Origin: Flavobacterium hydatis
Lineage (GTDB): Bacteria; Bacteroidota; Bacteroidia; Flavobacteriales; Flavobacteriaceae
DNA: 64,000 nucleotides
Assembly (NCBI RefSeq): GCF_000737695.1
Contig: NZ_JPRM01000024.1
Coordinates: forward strand, 62,001-126,000
Reading direction: 5' to 3'
Position 1 is the stretch's first letter. Each line of letters begins with the position of its first letter. Under the pieces are notes generated by a model. It searched no databases and was not told the origin of the DNA. It was given only the letters and a program-made list of their open reading frames with translations. Both the position numbers and the translations under genes were made by a program. Positions 42,074-50,697 of the stretch are shown here, piece after piece.

Positions 42074-42689
42074 ATATATAATGTATTAAACCGATAAAGA
42101 TAAAAAATGATCTTTATCGGGGCTATTTTATTTTTATTAAATGAAGGGTTGCGTAAACCTTTGTGAACTCTGCGGTTAATTCTTAGCCACTGATTAAAAG
42201 GGGCAAATGGATTTAAAACAGTTAGCCACGAATTGCACTGATTTACTCTAATTTTAAAACTTTGCAGTCTTTGCGTAAACCTTTGTGAACTCTGCGGTTA
42301 ATTCTTATCTATTAACCACAATCTTGTCACCCTGACAGAGGAAGGGTCCCCGCAAGAAACTAACAAAAAGTATTTTCAGATTATCGAGTTACTCGTGGAG
42401 ATTGCTTCGCCAGTTCGCTATCGCTCGTGTCTTCGTTCCTCAGAAAGACAAGATTGTAGCGAATTAGATTGTCTAGAACTTTGCGGTCTTTGCGTAAACC
42501 TTTGTAAACTCTTCGGTTAATTCTTAGCCACTGATTAAAAGAGTTAAATGGATTTTAAACAGTTAGCCACGAATTGCACTGATTTACTCTAGTTTTAAAA
42601 TTTTGCGGTCTTTGTGGTTAAATCTTTACCACAAATTAAACATAATTAGAAAAGGCTTCCAGTTACGGAAGCCTTTCTTATATATATTA
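42074..42689. repeat. 616-bp spacer with several repeat families
   Basis: No gene seen. TTTGCGTAAACCTTTGTGAA-type repeats occur near 42150, 42265 and 42488 (inverse of the copies at 2038 and 2160). Between them is a roughly 140-bp inverted-repeat element with arms ACAATCTTGTC (42318-42328) and GACAAGATTGT (42447-42457). A hairpin terminator at 42651-42676 closes the spacer. Confidence 0.65.
42651..42676 (-). terminator. Terminator of the GG-leader peptide gene
   Basis: AAAGGCTTCC and GGAAGCCTTT form a 10-bp stem around AGTTAC, directly downstream of the peptide gene. Almost the same stem ends the M1 peptidase gene at 43083-43107. Confidence 0.75.
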
Positions 42690-42899
42690 TTATCTGCAAT
42701 AACAACATGTTGATGTACCTTGCAAACAAACATCTCCTTGTCCTGGTGTGTTAGATAGCACTCCTCCTGCTTCTCCACACAATCTGTCGCATAATCCGAT
42801 TGTAGGATTCACGTATGGAAGTTTTACACCTCCGAATATTAATTTTTGAGCGTTATTACTAATAATTTCAACATTTTTTAGGTTTTTTAAATTTTTCAT
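42690..42899 (-). CDS. GG-leader, Cys-rich natural-product precursor-like peptide
   Basis: A 69-residue peptide. The N-terminal part (MKNLKNLKNVEIISNN, then AQKLIFGG) looks like the conserved leader of Bacteroidota GG-type bacteriocin and natural-product precursors: a hydrophobic/charged helix ending in Gly-Gly at residues 23-24. The core of 45 residues starts VKLPYVNPTIG and holds seven Cys (CDRLC, DVC, CCYC). It has no Sec signal. Neither a maturase nor a peptidase-containing ABC transporter is seen within this window, so it is an orphan precursor. It could be cleaved and exported by a transporter elsewhere. Confidence 0.65.
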   Translation of the reverse strand: MKNLKNLKNVEIISNNAQKLIFGGVKLPYVNPTIGLCDRLCGEAGGVLSNTPGQGDVCLQGTSTCCYCR

Positions 42900-43078
42900 A
42901 ATTGTAATAATTTGATTTTTTCCTACTCGTTAGCTTTTCGGATTACGCTTTTTAGTTTGCTAATAGTTAATAAGTTTAGCTAATCTAAATTATAAAAATA
43001 AATAACATAATATAATTTATTTACAAATTTTATAACAAATAATAGTTTTATTATAAAAAGATTTGAATTATTATCAAT

Positions 43079-43107
43079 AAAAAAAGGCTTCCGAATTGGA
43101 AGCCTTT
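43079..43107 (-). terminator. Terminator of the M1 peptidase gene
   Basis: AAAGGCTTCC and GGAAGCCTTT form a 10-bp stem around GAATT; on the minus strand a T tract follows. Confidence 0.8.
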
Positions 43108-43128
43108 GTGTCTATTTTATACAGATTC

Positions 43129-44784
43129 TTATTTTGTAATATTAAATTCAGAAACATAAAAATTGATATCTAGTTTTAAATCTGTTTTTTCAGATTCTAC
43201 TTTTAGATTACTCCATTCTGTTACTGGTTTTAACCAAGTTTCAACACCGTTTAAAGTAACTTTAACTGGCATATTAAATCCTGCTACTGCATTTGACCAA
43301 CGATATGCTAATTGTCCTCCTTTAAAATAATACTCTAATGTTGGAATCATCGTTGTTCTTAAATATTGATCGAATACTGGAGTTAAGTTTATTCCAGCTT
43401 CTTTACTCATATAATTTTCTATTTGTTGTGTTGTAACTGTCTGGTGATAGAATGTAGCATTTAATCCTCTTAAAATAGCTCTCCATTTTTCATCATTATT
43501 TACTAATTGGCGTATTGTATGTAGCATATTAGCTCCTTTTTGGTACATATCACCCGAACCTTCATTGTTTACATCATAATTACCAATGATTGGTTTATCA
43601 TTACGAATAACTTTTCGGCATCCTCTTACGTATTCTGCACCAGCATCTTTACCATAATAATACTCTACAAATAAGCTTTCAGAATAGTTGGTAAAACTTT
43701 CGTGAACCCACATATCTGCAATGTCTTTATAGGTAATATTATTGGCAAACCATTCATGTCCTGATTCATGAATAATGATAAAATCAAATTTTAATCCCCA
43801 ACCTGTTCCGCTTAAATCACGTCCTAGGTACCCATTTTTATACTCATTACCATAAGTTACACTACTTTGGTGCTCCATTCCTAAATAAGGAGCTTCTACT
43901 AGTTTGTAACTATCTTCGTAAAAAGGATAAGGACCAAACCAGTGTTCAAATGCTTTTAGCATTCTTGGAGCATCTTTAAATTGTATTTTGGCTTTTTCTA
44001 AGTTTTCTCTCAAAACATAGTAGTTACAATCTAAATCACCTTTTTCTCCTTTATATTTTTCAGAGAAATTAACGTAATCCCCAACATTTATATTTACACC
44101 ATAATTGTTAATTGGATTAGCAACGTACCAGTTATAAGTTTTTGTACCATCTTTTAACTTTTTCACGCTTTGTAAACGACCATTAGAAACATCCATTAAA
44201 TGTTCTGGGACGTTTACACTAATAAGCATATTCTCAACTTCATCATACATATGGTCTTTACAAGGCCACCAAACGCTAGCTCCAAGCCCTTGGCATGATG
44301 AGGCGATAAAATCATTGCCTTTACTATCTTTTTTCCAAGTAATTCCTCCATCCCATGGCGGTCTTACTGCAACTTTAGGTTTTCCTCCAAAAAATATTTT
44401 AAGTTCTTTTACTTCTCCAACTTTTTGACTTGCAATTAATTGAATAAAGAATACATTTCCTTCTCTTTCAAACTTCAACTCTTTACCATCTTGGATAACT
44501 TTATAGATATCCATTGGTTTTTGCAAATCGATTTGCATTTTGTTGTAGTCTTGTAAAACGGTATATCGTATAGTATTTGATCCCGTAATCGTACTATCTT
44601 TTGGATTTACTTTTACATCCAGATGATAGTATTTTAAATCCCACCAAGCTCTCTCTTTGGTAATACTACCGCGTAAGGTGTCTTGTCTTGTAAAGGCCAT
44701 TTCGGACTTATTGAGAAGCCCTTGTGCACTTGCGTAATTAAAAACAAATGCTGTGAAAAAAATAACGCTAAAACATTTTTTCAT
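43129..44784 (-). CDS. Secreted M1-family aminopeptidase
   Basis: A 551-residue protein with a signal peptide (MKKCFSVIFFTAFVFNYASA). The zinc site HESGHEWFANN is near residues 337-347, with the third ligand Glu in HESFTNYSESLF about 18 residues on; the GMEHQS segment upstream matches the exopeptidase GxMEN-type motif. It should remove N-terminal residues from peptides in the periplasm or outside the cell. The size is shorter than the 850-residue APN type and typical of secreted Bacteroidota members. Single gene with its own terminator. Confidence 0.9.
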   Translation of the reverse strand: MKKCFSVIFFTAFVFNYASAQGLLNKSEMAFTRQDTLRGSITKERAWWDLKYYHLDVKVNPKDSTITGSNTIRYTVLQDYNKMQIDLQKPMDIYKVIQDGKELKFEREGNVFFIQLIASQKVGEVKELKIFFGGKPKVAVRPPWDGGITWKKDSKGNDFIASSCQGLGASVWWPCKDHMYDEVENMLISVNVPEHLMDVSNGRLQSVKKLKDGTKTYNWYVANPINNYGVNINVGDYVNFSEKYKGEKGDLDCNYYVLRENLEKAKIQFKDAPRMLKAFEHWFGPYPFYEDSYKLVEAPYLGMEHQSSVTYGNEYKNGYLGRDLSGTGWGLKFDFIIIHESGHEWFANNITYKDIADMWVHESFTNYSESLFVEYYYGKDAGAEYVRGCRKVIRNDKPIIGNYDVNNEGSGDMYQKGANMLHTIRQLVNNDEKWRAILRGLNATFYHQTVTTQQIENYMSKEAGINLTPVFDQYLRTTMIPTLEYYFKGGQLAYRWSNAVAGFNMPVKVTLNGVETWLKPVTEWSNLKVESEKTDLKLDINFYVSEFNITK

Positions 44785-44959
44785 GAATTGTAGTTTTTGG
44801 ATAATAGATAATTTTTGGTATTAAATTTTTATTTCAACAAATGTAACTAATCGAATTAAATTCGTGATAGTTTTCATTTTTTAAATTATTGAAATATTAG
44901 CTATTGTCATCTAAATTTTCTTGCTTATTTTAGCAAGATATAAAGCTATAATCCTAGTT

Positions 44960-45658
44960 ATGAAGCTCTCCCATTTATTTTATTGTGTAGTTTTAAATTT
45001 TCCACTTTTATCCTATTCTCAAACTTTTCCTATTCATAGGATAACAAATACTATTACTATCGATGGTGATTTATCCGATTGGAAAACACCGTTTATTGGT
45101 CCATTTGTTATACATGATTCTGGAGCAAAAACTACTCAGGAAACATACGTTTCTCTTTCTTGGGATAATGAAAACTTGTATTTAGGGTATAAAAGTAAAG
45201 ATTCTAAAATTGTTGGTTCAGCTATTAAGCATGATAGCCAAATATTTAATACTGATGATTTGGTCGAGTTGTTTCTAGATCCCGATGGCGATTCCGAAAA
45301 CTATATCGAGATTGGAGTCAATGCTTTTTCAAGCAATTATGATATGATTATACACTGTCTTTCGCCTTCTTGTGGTGGCTGGGATACAGATATTTCTTTG
45401 GATATTACGGGATTAAAAACCGCCAGCAAAATTAATAAAGACGGTTATGATGTCGAAATTATGATTCCGTTTTCTAGTTTAACTTCTGTTAAAGATGCAA
45501 ATTTCACAACTCCTGTAGTTGGAACAATATGGAAAGGGAATCTTTTTAGAATCGATTATGGTAACGAAACCGAATATCAAGCGATTTCTCCTTATGATGG
45601 TTCGCAATTTGGGTTCCATCAACCGAATCAATTTAAGTCTTTTGAGTTTGTTGAATAA
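44960..45658 (+). CDS. Secreted CBM9-like carbohydrate-binding protein
   Basis: A 232-residue protein when started at 44960 (MKLSHLFYCVVLNFPLLSYS, a signal peptide); a longer frame from 44921 would bury the signal. The mature part is a family 9 carbohydrate-binding-like beta-sandwich: ITIDGDLSDWKTP, LSWDNENLYLGYKSKD, DDLVELFLDPDGDSENYIEI and GYDVEIMIPFSSL are typical strand and loop signatures. No catalytic domain is attached. It may bind sugar, or serve as a DOMON-like module. Confidence 0.8.
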   Translation: MKLSHLFYCVVLNFPLLSYSQTFPIHRITNTITIDGDLSDWKTPFIGPFVIHDSGAKTTQETYVSLSWDNENLYLGYKSKDSKIVGSAIKHDSQIFNTDDLVELFLDPDGDSENYIEIGVNAFSSNYDMIIHCLSPSCGGWDTDISLDITGLKTASKINKDGYDVEIMIPFSSLTSVKDANFTTPVVGTIWKGNLFRIDYGNETEYQAISPYDGSQFGFHQPNQFKSFEFVE

Positions 45659-45717
45659 AGGTTCTGAGGTTCTGAGAAGCAAAGGTTCTAAGGTTAAAAC
45701 CTGTTTTTTTATTATTG

Positions 45718-45737
45718 CCCACGGTTTCAACCGTGGG
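45718..45737. repeat. Extragenic palindrome, copy 1
   Basis: CCCACGGTT-TC-AACCGTGGG, a perfect 9-bp stem. It shares the inner ACGGTTTCAACCGT with copy 2. Confidence 0.7.
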
Positions 45738-45776
45738 ATACTGATTATAATAATAAATTGCGATATAAATTGCACT

Positions 45777-45796
45777 CCAACGGTTTCAACCGTTGG
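45777..45796. repeat. Extragenic palindrome, copy 2
   Basis: CCAACGGTT-TC-AACCGTTGG, a perfect 9-bp stem, 39 bp after copy 1. The pair resembles REP elements; the G/A change in copy 1 is matched by its pairing base, so the stem is kept. Confidence 0.7.
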
Positions 45797-45880
45797 CAAT
45801 GTTCATGTAAAACCTGCTTTTTGCGCGTAGACCTTTGTCAAAGTTCAAAACTTTAACAAAGGTTGCTCCACTCTATTAAA

Positions 45881-46480
45881 CTACTTCTGACGTTTTTTTA
45901 AGACCTCAATAACATCGTTGATTTGGAAACCTTTAGCTTGCAGTAAAATAAGATAGTGAAAAAGTAAATCAGCGCTTTCGCTCAAAAATAAATCATCGTT
46001 ATCGTCTTTGGCTTCGATTACAACTTCTATGGCTTCTTCGCCTACTTTTTGGGCAATTTTATTAATCCCTAATTTAAATAATGATGCAACATAACTTTTC
46101 TCTGAATCGGCATTTTCTCTTCTTGATTTTATCGTGTTTTCAAGATTCGAAATGAATCCGTAAGTAGTCTTGTTTTCTTCTTGCCAACAAGTATCCACAC
46201 CAGTATGGCAGGTTGGGCCTTCGGGTTGTACCTGTATTAAAAGTGTATCGTTATCGCAGTCATTTTTGATGCTTTTTAGGTGCAAAAAGTTACCACTCTC
46301 CTCGCCTTTTGTCCACAATCGTTTTTTGGTACGGCTGTAGAATGTTACTTTTTGAGTTTCGATTGTTTTTTGATACGCTTCTTCGTCCATGTAACCAAGC
46401 ATCAATACGTTTTTGGTTTCGCTATCTTGGATTATTGCTGGGATTAGTCCGTCGCTGTTTTTTGAGAAATCTATATTCAT
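45881..46480 (-). CDS. hisIE: Bifunctional phosphoribosyl-AMP cyclohydrolase/phosphoribosyl-ATP pyrophosphatase
   Basis: A 199-residue enzyme for steps 2 and 3 of histidine synthesis. The N-terminal HisI domain (about 1-110) shows TFYSRTKKRLWTKGEESGN and DNDTLLIQVQPEGPTCHTG with its metal ligands, followed by TCW. The C-terminal HisE domain (about 115-199) shows SYVASLFKLGINKIAQKVGEEAIEV. Fused as in most Bacteroidota. It is the last gene of the his operon. Confidence 0.95.
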   Translation of the reverse strand: MNIDFSKNSDGLIPAIIQDSETKNVLMLGYMDEEAYQKTIETQKVTFYSRTKKRLWTKGEESGNFLHLKSIKNDCDNDTLLIQVQPEGPTCHTGVDTCWQEENKTTYGFISNLENTIKSRRENADSEKSYVASLFKLGINKIAQKVGEEAIEVVIEAKDDNDDLFLSESADLLFHYLILLQAKGFQINDVIEVLKKRQK

Positions 46481-46486
46481 GTTGTT

Positions 46487-47068
46487 TTAGTCTAAGGTTT
46501 TATTTGCCTGAAATTCTTCGAATTTCTGTGTTATCGCATATTTAAGTTCGTTAAATGGAATTTTGAGTCCATTGGCAGAAATACTTACTGGTGAACCGGA
46601 TTCCTTTAAATTCATTTTCAGCATTTTTCTTTTAATTGAGCTACTTTCTTTATTTATATAATCATCAGGATTTTTAAGATAAATAGTAATCATTTTTTGA
46701 GTTATAACTGTTCTTTCGGCAACAGTCATAACATCTGTCCATGGAATCCTGCCCAGAGAAACTCCAGATGAGTTATCGATAATTCCTATATTATCAATAA
46801 TAACTCCCGGTTTTTTATCGAATATTTTTTTTGTACAGAAATATATACCAAACAATCCCATTAAAGTCCCCAAAACAGAGGCTGTGTTTTTTATAATTAG
46901 ATTATTAAAAATCGGATTACCTACTTCCGGTTGATCCAATAATATCCAAAGGCTTGCAACTAAAAAAAGGATTGAAAAAAATAATATTTTTATCAATTTA
47001 CCTTTACTCATTGGAATTTCTATTTTGTCTTTGTTCTGCATATATTGGTTTGTATTATAAAAATTCAA
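46487..47068 (-). CDS. STM3941-like membrane protein inserted in the his operon
   Basis: A 193-residue protein, or about 183 residues from the second Met. Two hydrophobic helices (about residues 28-45 and 65-82) are followed by a soluble PH-like domain (GVIIDNIGIIDNSSGVSLGRIPWTDV). This layout matches a family I know as STM3941-like, of unknown function. It lies 1 bp after hisF and 6 bp before hisIE and must share their transcript, yet has no link to histidine synthesis. Confidence 0.7.
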   Translation of the reverse strand: MNFYNTNQYMQNKDKIEIPMSKGKLIKILFFSILFLVASLWILLDQPEVGNPIFNNLIIKNTASVLGTLMGLFGIYFCTKKIFDKKPGVIIDNIGIIDNSSGVSLGRIPWTDVMTVAERTVITQKMITIYLKNPDDYINKESSSIKRKMLKMNLKESGSPVSISANGLKIPFNELKYAITQKFEEFQANKTLD

Positions 47069-47069
47069 C

Positions 47070-47825
47070 TTAAAGCCTTACTTCAATATTATTACTCCTA
47101 AGTTCTTGTTTTAAGACTTTTATCTCGATTTCTTTAAAATGAAAAACGCTTGCTGCTAATGCTGCATCTGCTTTTCCAAGTTTAAAAGCATCAGTAAAAT
47201 GCTGAATGTTTCCTGCTCCACCCGATGCTATTATTGGGATATTTACCAGTTCTGAAAGTTTAGCCAAAGCTTCATTTGCAAATCCGTTTTTTGTTCCGTC
47301 ATTATCCATCGAGGTAAACAAGATTTCGCCTGCGCCACGCTCGGCAACTTCTACAGCCCAATCGAATAGATTTAATTCCGTAGGGACTTTTCCACCTACT
47401 AAGTGCACAATCCATTGTCCGTCTATTTGTTTGGCATCAATGGCAACAACTACGCATTGGCTTCCGAATTTCTGAGCCAAATCATTAATTAACTGTGGAT
47501 TCTTAACAGCAGAGGAATTAATAGAGACTTTATCGGCACCATTATTCAGTAAAATTTCAACATCTTCTACAGCCGAAATTCCACCACCTACAGTAAACGG
47601 GATATTTATTGTCGAAGCTACTTTTCGAACTAAATCGACTAAAGTTTTGCGTCTTTCCTCTGTTGCCGAAATATCTAAGAAAACCAATTCGTCGGCGCCT
47701 TCGTCGGAATATATTTTGGCCAATTCCACTGGATCTCCCGCATCACGTAAAGCTACGAAATTTACCCCTTTTACAGTTCGTCCGTTTTTTATATCAAGGC
47801 AAGGGATTATTCTTTTTGTTAACAT
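47070..47825 (-). CDS. hisF: Imidazole glycerol phosphate synthase, cyclase subunit
   Basis: A 251-residue TIM barrel. Catalytic acids lie in PCLDIKNGRTVKGVNF (D11) and in VVAIDAKQIDG (near residue 129), the usual Asp pair. It closes the imidazole ring with ammonia supplied by HisH. Phosphate-binding GGAGN (near 203) and AASVFHF are visible. Between hisA and the STM3941-like gene. Confidence 0.96.
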   Translation of the reverse strand: MLTKRIIPCLDIKNGRTVKGVNFVALRDAGDPVELAKIYSDEGADELVFLDISATEERRKTLVDLVRKVASTINIPFTVGGGISAVEDVEILLNNGADKVSINSSAVKNPQLINDLAQKFGSQCVVVAIDAKQIDGQWIVHLVGGKVPTELNLFDWAVEVAERGAGEILFTSMDNDGTKNGFANEALAKLSELVNIPIIASGGAGNIQHFTDAFKLGKADAALAASVFHFKEIEIKVLKQELRSNNIEVRL

Positions 47826-47856
47826 GTATCGTAAGTCTTAATTATTAATGAGCCAA

Positions 47857-48582
47857 TTATTTACTAATTATGTATTTTTCTAGTTGCTTCAAGGAAATTC
47901 TTCCTTCATAAATTGCTTTTCCTATGATAGTTCCTTCGCAACCTAATTCGGCTAATTTTGGTAATTCGTCAAAGGTTGAAATTCCACCAGATGCAATTAG
48001 TTTAACGTCTTTAGCTTCGCTTAATATTTTTTTATATAAATCAAAACTTGGACCTTCGAGCATTCCGTCTTTCGCAATATCGGTACAAATCACATATTCA
48101 ATTCCTTTGGTTTGATACTCTTGAATAAACGGAATTAAATCTTCGTTAGAATCTTCTAACCAACCCGAAACTGCTACTTTCTCATTATTGGCATCGGCTC
48201 CTAGGATAATTTTGTCCGAACCATATTCGGCAATCCATTTTTCGAATATTGCTCTGTTTTTAACAGCGATACTTCCGCCTGTGATTTGGTTTACACCACT
48301 TTCAAAAGCAATTTTTAAATCATCATCGGACTTTAATCCTCCGCCAAAATCAATTTTTAAACTTGTTTTTGTAGCAATTTGTTCCAGAATCTTATAATTC
48401 ACGATTCGGCTTGATTTCGCACCATCTAAATCGACTAAATGCAGGTATTCTATTCCGTGAGCCTCAAATGATTTGGCTACTTCAAGCGGGTTTTCATTGT
48501 AAATTATCTTGGTGTTGTAATCGCCTTTGGATAAGCGAACACATTTTCCTTCGATGATATCTATGGCTGGTATTATTCTCAT
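47857..48582 (-). CDS. hisA: ProFAR isomerase
   Basis: A 241-residue TIM barrel when started at 48582 (MRIIPAIDIIEGKCVRLSKGD). A longer frame from 48618 adds 12 atypical residues made from a spacer repeat. The catalytic Asp is in PAIDIIEGK (D8) and the second in ICTDIAKDGML (near 169). It isomerises ProFAR to PRFAR, the substrate of HisF/HisH. Full length. Confidence 0.94.
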   Translation of the reverse strand: MRIIPAIDIIEGKCVRLSKGDYNTKIIYNENPLEVAKSFEAHGIEYLHLVDLDGAKSSRIVNYKILEQIATKTSLKIDFGGGLKSDDDLKIAFESGVNQITGGSIAVKNRAIFEKWIAEYGSDKIILGADANNEKVAVSGWLEDSNEDLIPFIQEYQTKGIEYVICTDIAKDGMLEGPSFDLYKKILSEAKDVKLIASGGISTFDELPKLAELGCEGTIIGKAIYEGRISLKQLEKYIISK

Positions 48583-48636
48583 TTTTTTAAGTCTTAAAGT
48601 TTGAAAGCCTAAAGTCATAAAGACTCTAGATTTCTT

Positions 48637-49218
48637 TTATAATTTTAGAAAATTCGACAAAATTTGTTCTCCAATATCTCCGCTTTTCTCTGGGTGAAAT
48701 TGGGTTCCGTAAAAATTATCCTTCTGTAATGCCGATGCGTATTCTACTTCATAATTTGTTGTCGCGATTGCCTCTTTACAAAGTGGCGCGTAAAAGCTAT
48801 GTACCAAATACATATATTCGTTTTCGCTGATTCCTGTAAACAAAGACGATTGCAGATTATAAATATTGTTCCAACCCATTTGTGGTACTTTTACCGAAGG
48901 GGTAAATTTTATTACATCAACATCAAAAATCCCTAATCCTTTTGTATTTCCTTCTTCAGATGATTTGCACATTAACTGCATTCCTAGACAAATCCCTAAA
49001 ACGGGTTGTTTTAAATACGGAATTAGCGCATCTAAACCGCTTTCAATCAACTTTTCCATTGCCGAACTTGCTTCGCCAACTCCAGGAAAAATAACCTTAT
49101 CTGCCGCTTGTATTTCGTCAGGATTATTGCTCAAAGTAGCTTTAAATCCTAATCTTTCGATTGCAAACATGATACTTTGGATATTTCCTGCACCGTAATT
49201 TATAATTACTATTTTCAT
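48637..49218 (-). CDS. hisH: Imidazole glycerol phosphate synthase, glutamine amidotransferase subunit
   Basis: A 193-residue class I glutamine amidotransferase. The nucleophile Cys is in VLGICLGMQLM (near residue 77) and the His-Glu pair in GTQFHPEKSG (near 174-177). It opens with MKIVIINYGAGNIQS, standard for HisH. It supplies ammonia to HisF. Adjacent spacers carry GCTTTATGCTTTAAGC-like repeats. Confidence 0.96.
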   Translation of the reverse strand: MKIVIINYGAGNIQSIMFAIERLGFKATLSNNPDEIQAADKVIFPGVGEASSAMEKLIESGLDALIPYLKQPVLGICLGMQLMCKSSEEGNTKGLGIFDVDVIKFTPSVKVPQMGWNNIYNLQSSLFTGISENEYMYLVHSFYAPLCKEAIATTNYEVEYASALQKDNFYGTQFHPEKSGDIGEQILSNFLKL

Positions 49219-49273
49219 TAAAAAAGCTTTATGCTTTAAGCTTTAGACCTAATGCCTACAGCCTATTGCGTTT

Positions 49274-50410
49274 TTACAACATTCCTTTTGTCGATGGTAA
49301 AATCATTTTTTCGGTATCTCTTTTTACGGCTACTTTTATTGCTTTTGCAAAAGCTTTAAAAATGGCTTCAATCTTATGATGCTCGTTTGTACCCTCGGCT
49401 TTAATATTGATATTTGCTTTGGCTCCATCCGAAAATGATTTAAAGAAATGATAAAACATTTCTGTTGGCATTTTCCCAACCATTTCGCGTTTAAATTCTG
49501 TTTCCCAAACCAACCAGTTTCTACCACCAAAATCTATGGCAACTTGCGACAAGCAATCGTCCATTGGTAAACAAAAACCATAACGTTCGATTCCTAATTT
49601 ATTCCCTAATGCTTTGGCAAACACTTCTCCTAGTGCAATTGCCGTATCTTCTATCGTGTGGTGTTCATCGACTTCCAGATCTCCTTTTACAAGGATTTCA
49701 AGATCCATTTGTCCGTGACGCGCAATTTGATCCAGCATATGGTCAAAAAATGCAATTCCGGTTTCGATTTTACTTTTTCCCGTTCCGTCAAGATTCAGGT
49801 TGATATAAATATCTGTTTCGTTGGTTTTTCGCGTTATTGAAGCCGAACGTTCTTCAAGCTTCAAAAATTCATAAATTGTTTTCCAATCGGTAGTTTGTAA
49901 TGCGATTACTGGATTTAATTCTTCTCTTTTTGATGCTACTTCTGCACTACCCAAACCTTCATCTGTATTAATAAAAATAGCTTTTGACCCTAAGTTTTTA
50001 GCTAATTCTACATCTGTTAAGCGATCTCCCAGCACAAATGAATTTTCTAAGTCATATTCAGGATTATCGAGATATTGAGTAAGCATTCCTGTTCTTGGTT
50101 TGCGAGTTATTGCGTTCTCGTGTGGAAACGTTTTATCTATAAAAACAGCTTCAAAAACAACTCCTTCATTCTCAAATGCCTTCATAATAAAATTATGTAT
50201 TGGCCAGAACGAATGCTCAGGGTGAGAATCAGTTCCTAATCCGTCTTGGTTAGTAACCATAACAAGTTCATAATCTAACTCATTGGCAATTTTAGCCAAA
50301 TATTGAAATGCTTTTGGATAGAATTCCAGTTTATCAAAACTATCCAATTGGTAATCTGCTGGTTCCAGAACCATTGTTCCGTCACGGTCTATAAAAAGTA
50401 CTTTTTTCAT
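49274..50410 (-). CDS. hisB: Bifunctional histidinol-phosphatase/imidazoleglycerol-phosphate dehydratase
   Basis: A 378-residue fusion. The N-terminal HAD-type phosphatase carries the nucleophile motif FIDRDGT (D8, D10) and the segment FVLGDRLTDVELAKN. The C-terminal dehydratase starts near residue 190 and carries HHTIEDTAIALGE and the matching HHKIEAIFKAFAKA, the two metal-binding His motifs. The fusion is the E. coli-type HisB arrangement also found in Bacteroidota. Complete. Confidence 0.96.
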   Translation of the reverse strand: MKKVLFIDRDGTMVLEPADYQLDSFDKLEFYPKAFQYLAKIANELDYELVMVTNQDGLGTDSHPEHSFWPIHNFIMKAFENEGVVFEAVFIDKTFPHENAITRKPRTGMLTQYLDNPEYDLENSFVLGDRLTDVELAKNLGSKAIFINTDEGLGSAEVASKREELNPVIALQTTDWKTIYEFLKLEERSASITRKTNETDIYINLNLDGTGKSKIETGIAFFDHMLDQIARHGQMDLEILVKGDLEVDEHHTIEDTAIALGEVFAKALGNKLGIERYGFCLPMDDCLSQVAIDFGGRNWLVWETEFKREMVGKMPTEMFYHFFKSFSDGAKANINIKAEGTNEHHKIEAIFKAFAKAIKVAVKRDTEKMILPSTKGML

Positions 50411-50697
50411 GGTTTATTTTTTTTGCCACTGATTTCAAGGATTAAGGAGATTTCTTTTATTAAGGGAAAATTTTAATAATCTGTGAAATCTTATCTAACT
50501 CTTTGCGAAAGGAACGCAGATTATGCGGATTCGCTGTCGCGAAAACACGGATTAAAACGGATTTTATTTTTGATTGTTTTTAAATCAGTTTTAATCCGCG
50601 GCTTTATTTTTGTAAATCCGTATCATCCGCGTCCCTTTATAGATAATCTAAGTTAGCAACTCTTTCTCAAAGTCTTAAAAAATCTGTGGCCTGTTTT
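50411..50697. repeat. Repeat-filled spacer within the his operon (hisC-hisB)
   Basis: 287 bp between two operon genes. It holds a copy of the dispersed family in inverted form: GCGGATTCGCTGTCGCG and ACGGATTAAAACGG on the left face AATCCGTATCATCCGCG on the right (about 50506-50635), able to form a long imperfect stem in the mRNA. Confidence 0.65.

Noticed and set aside
45479..45830. Two overlapping frames after the CBM9-like gene
   Set aside because: They combine antisense or shifted CBM9 sequence with the REP-like palindromes and have no coherent protein character.
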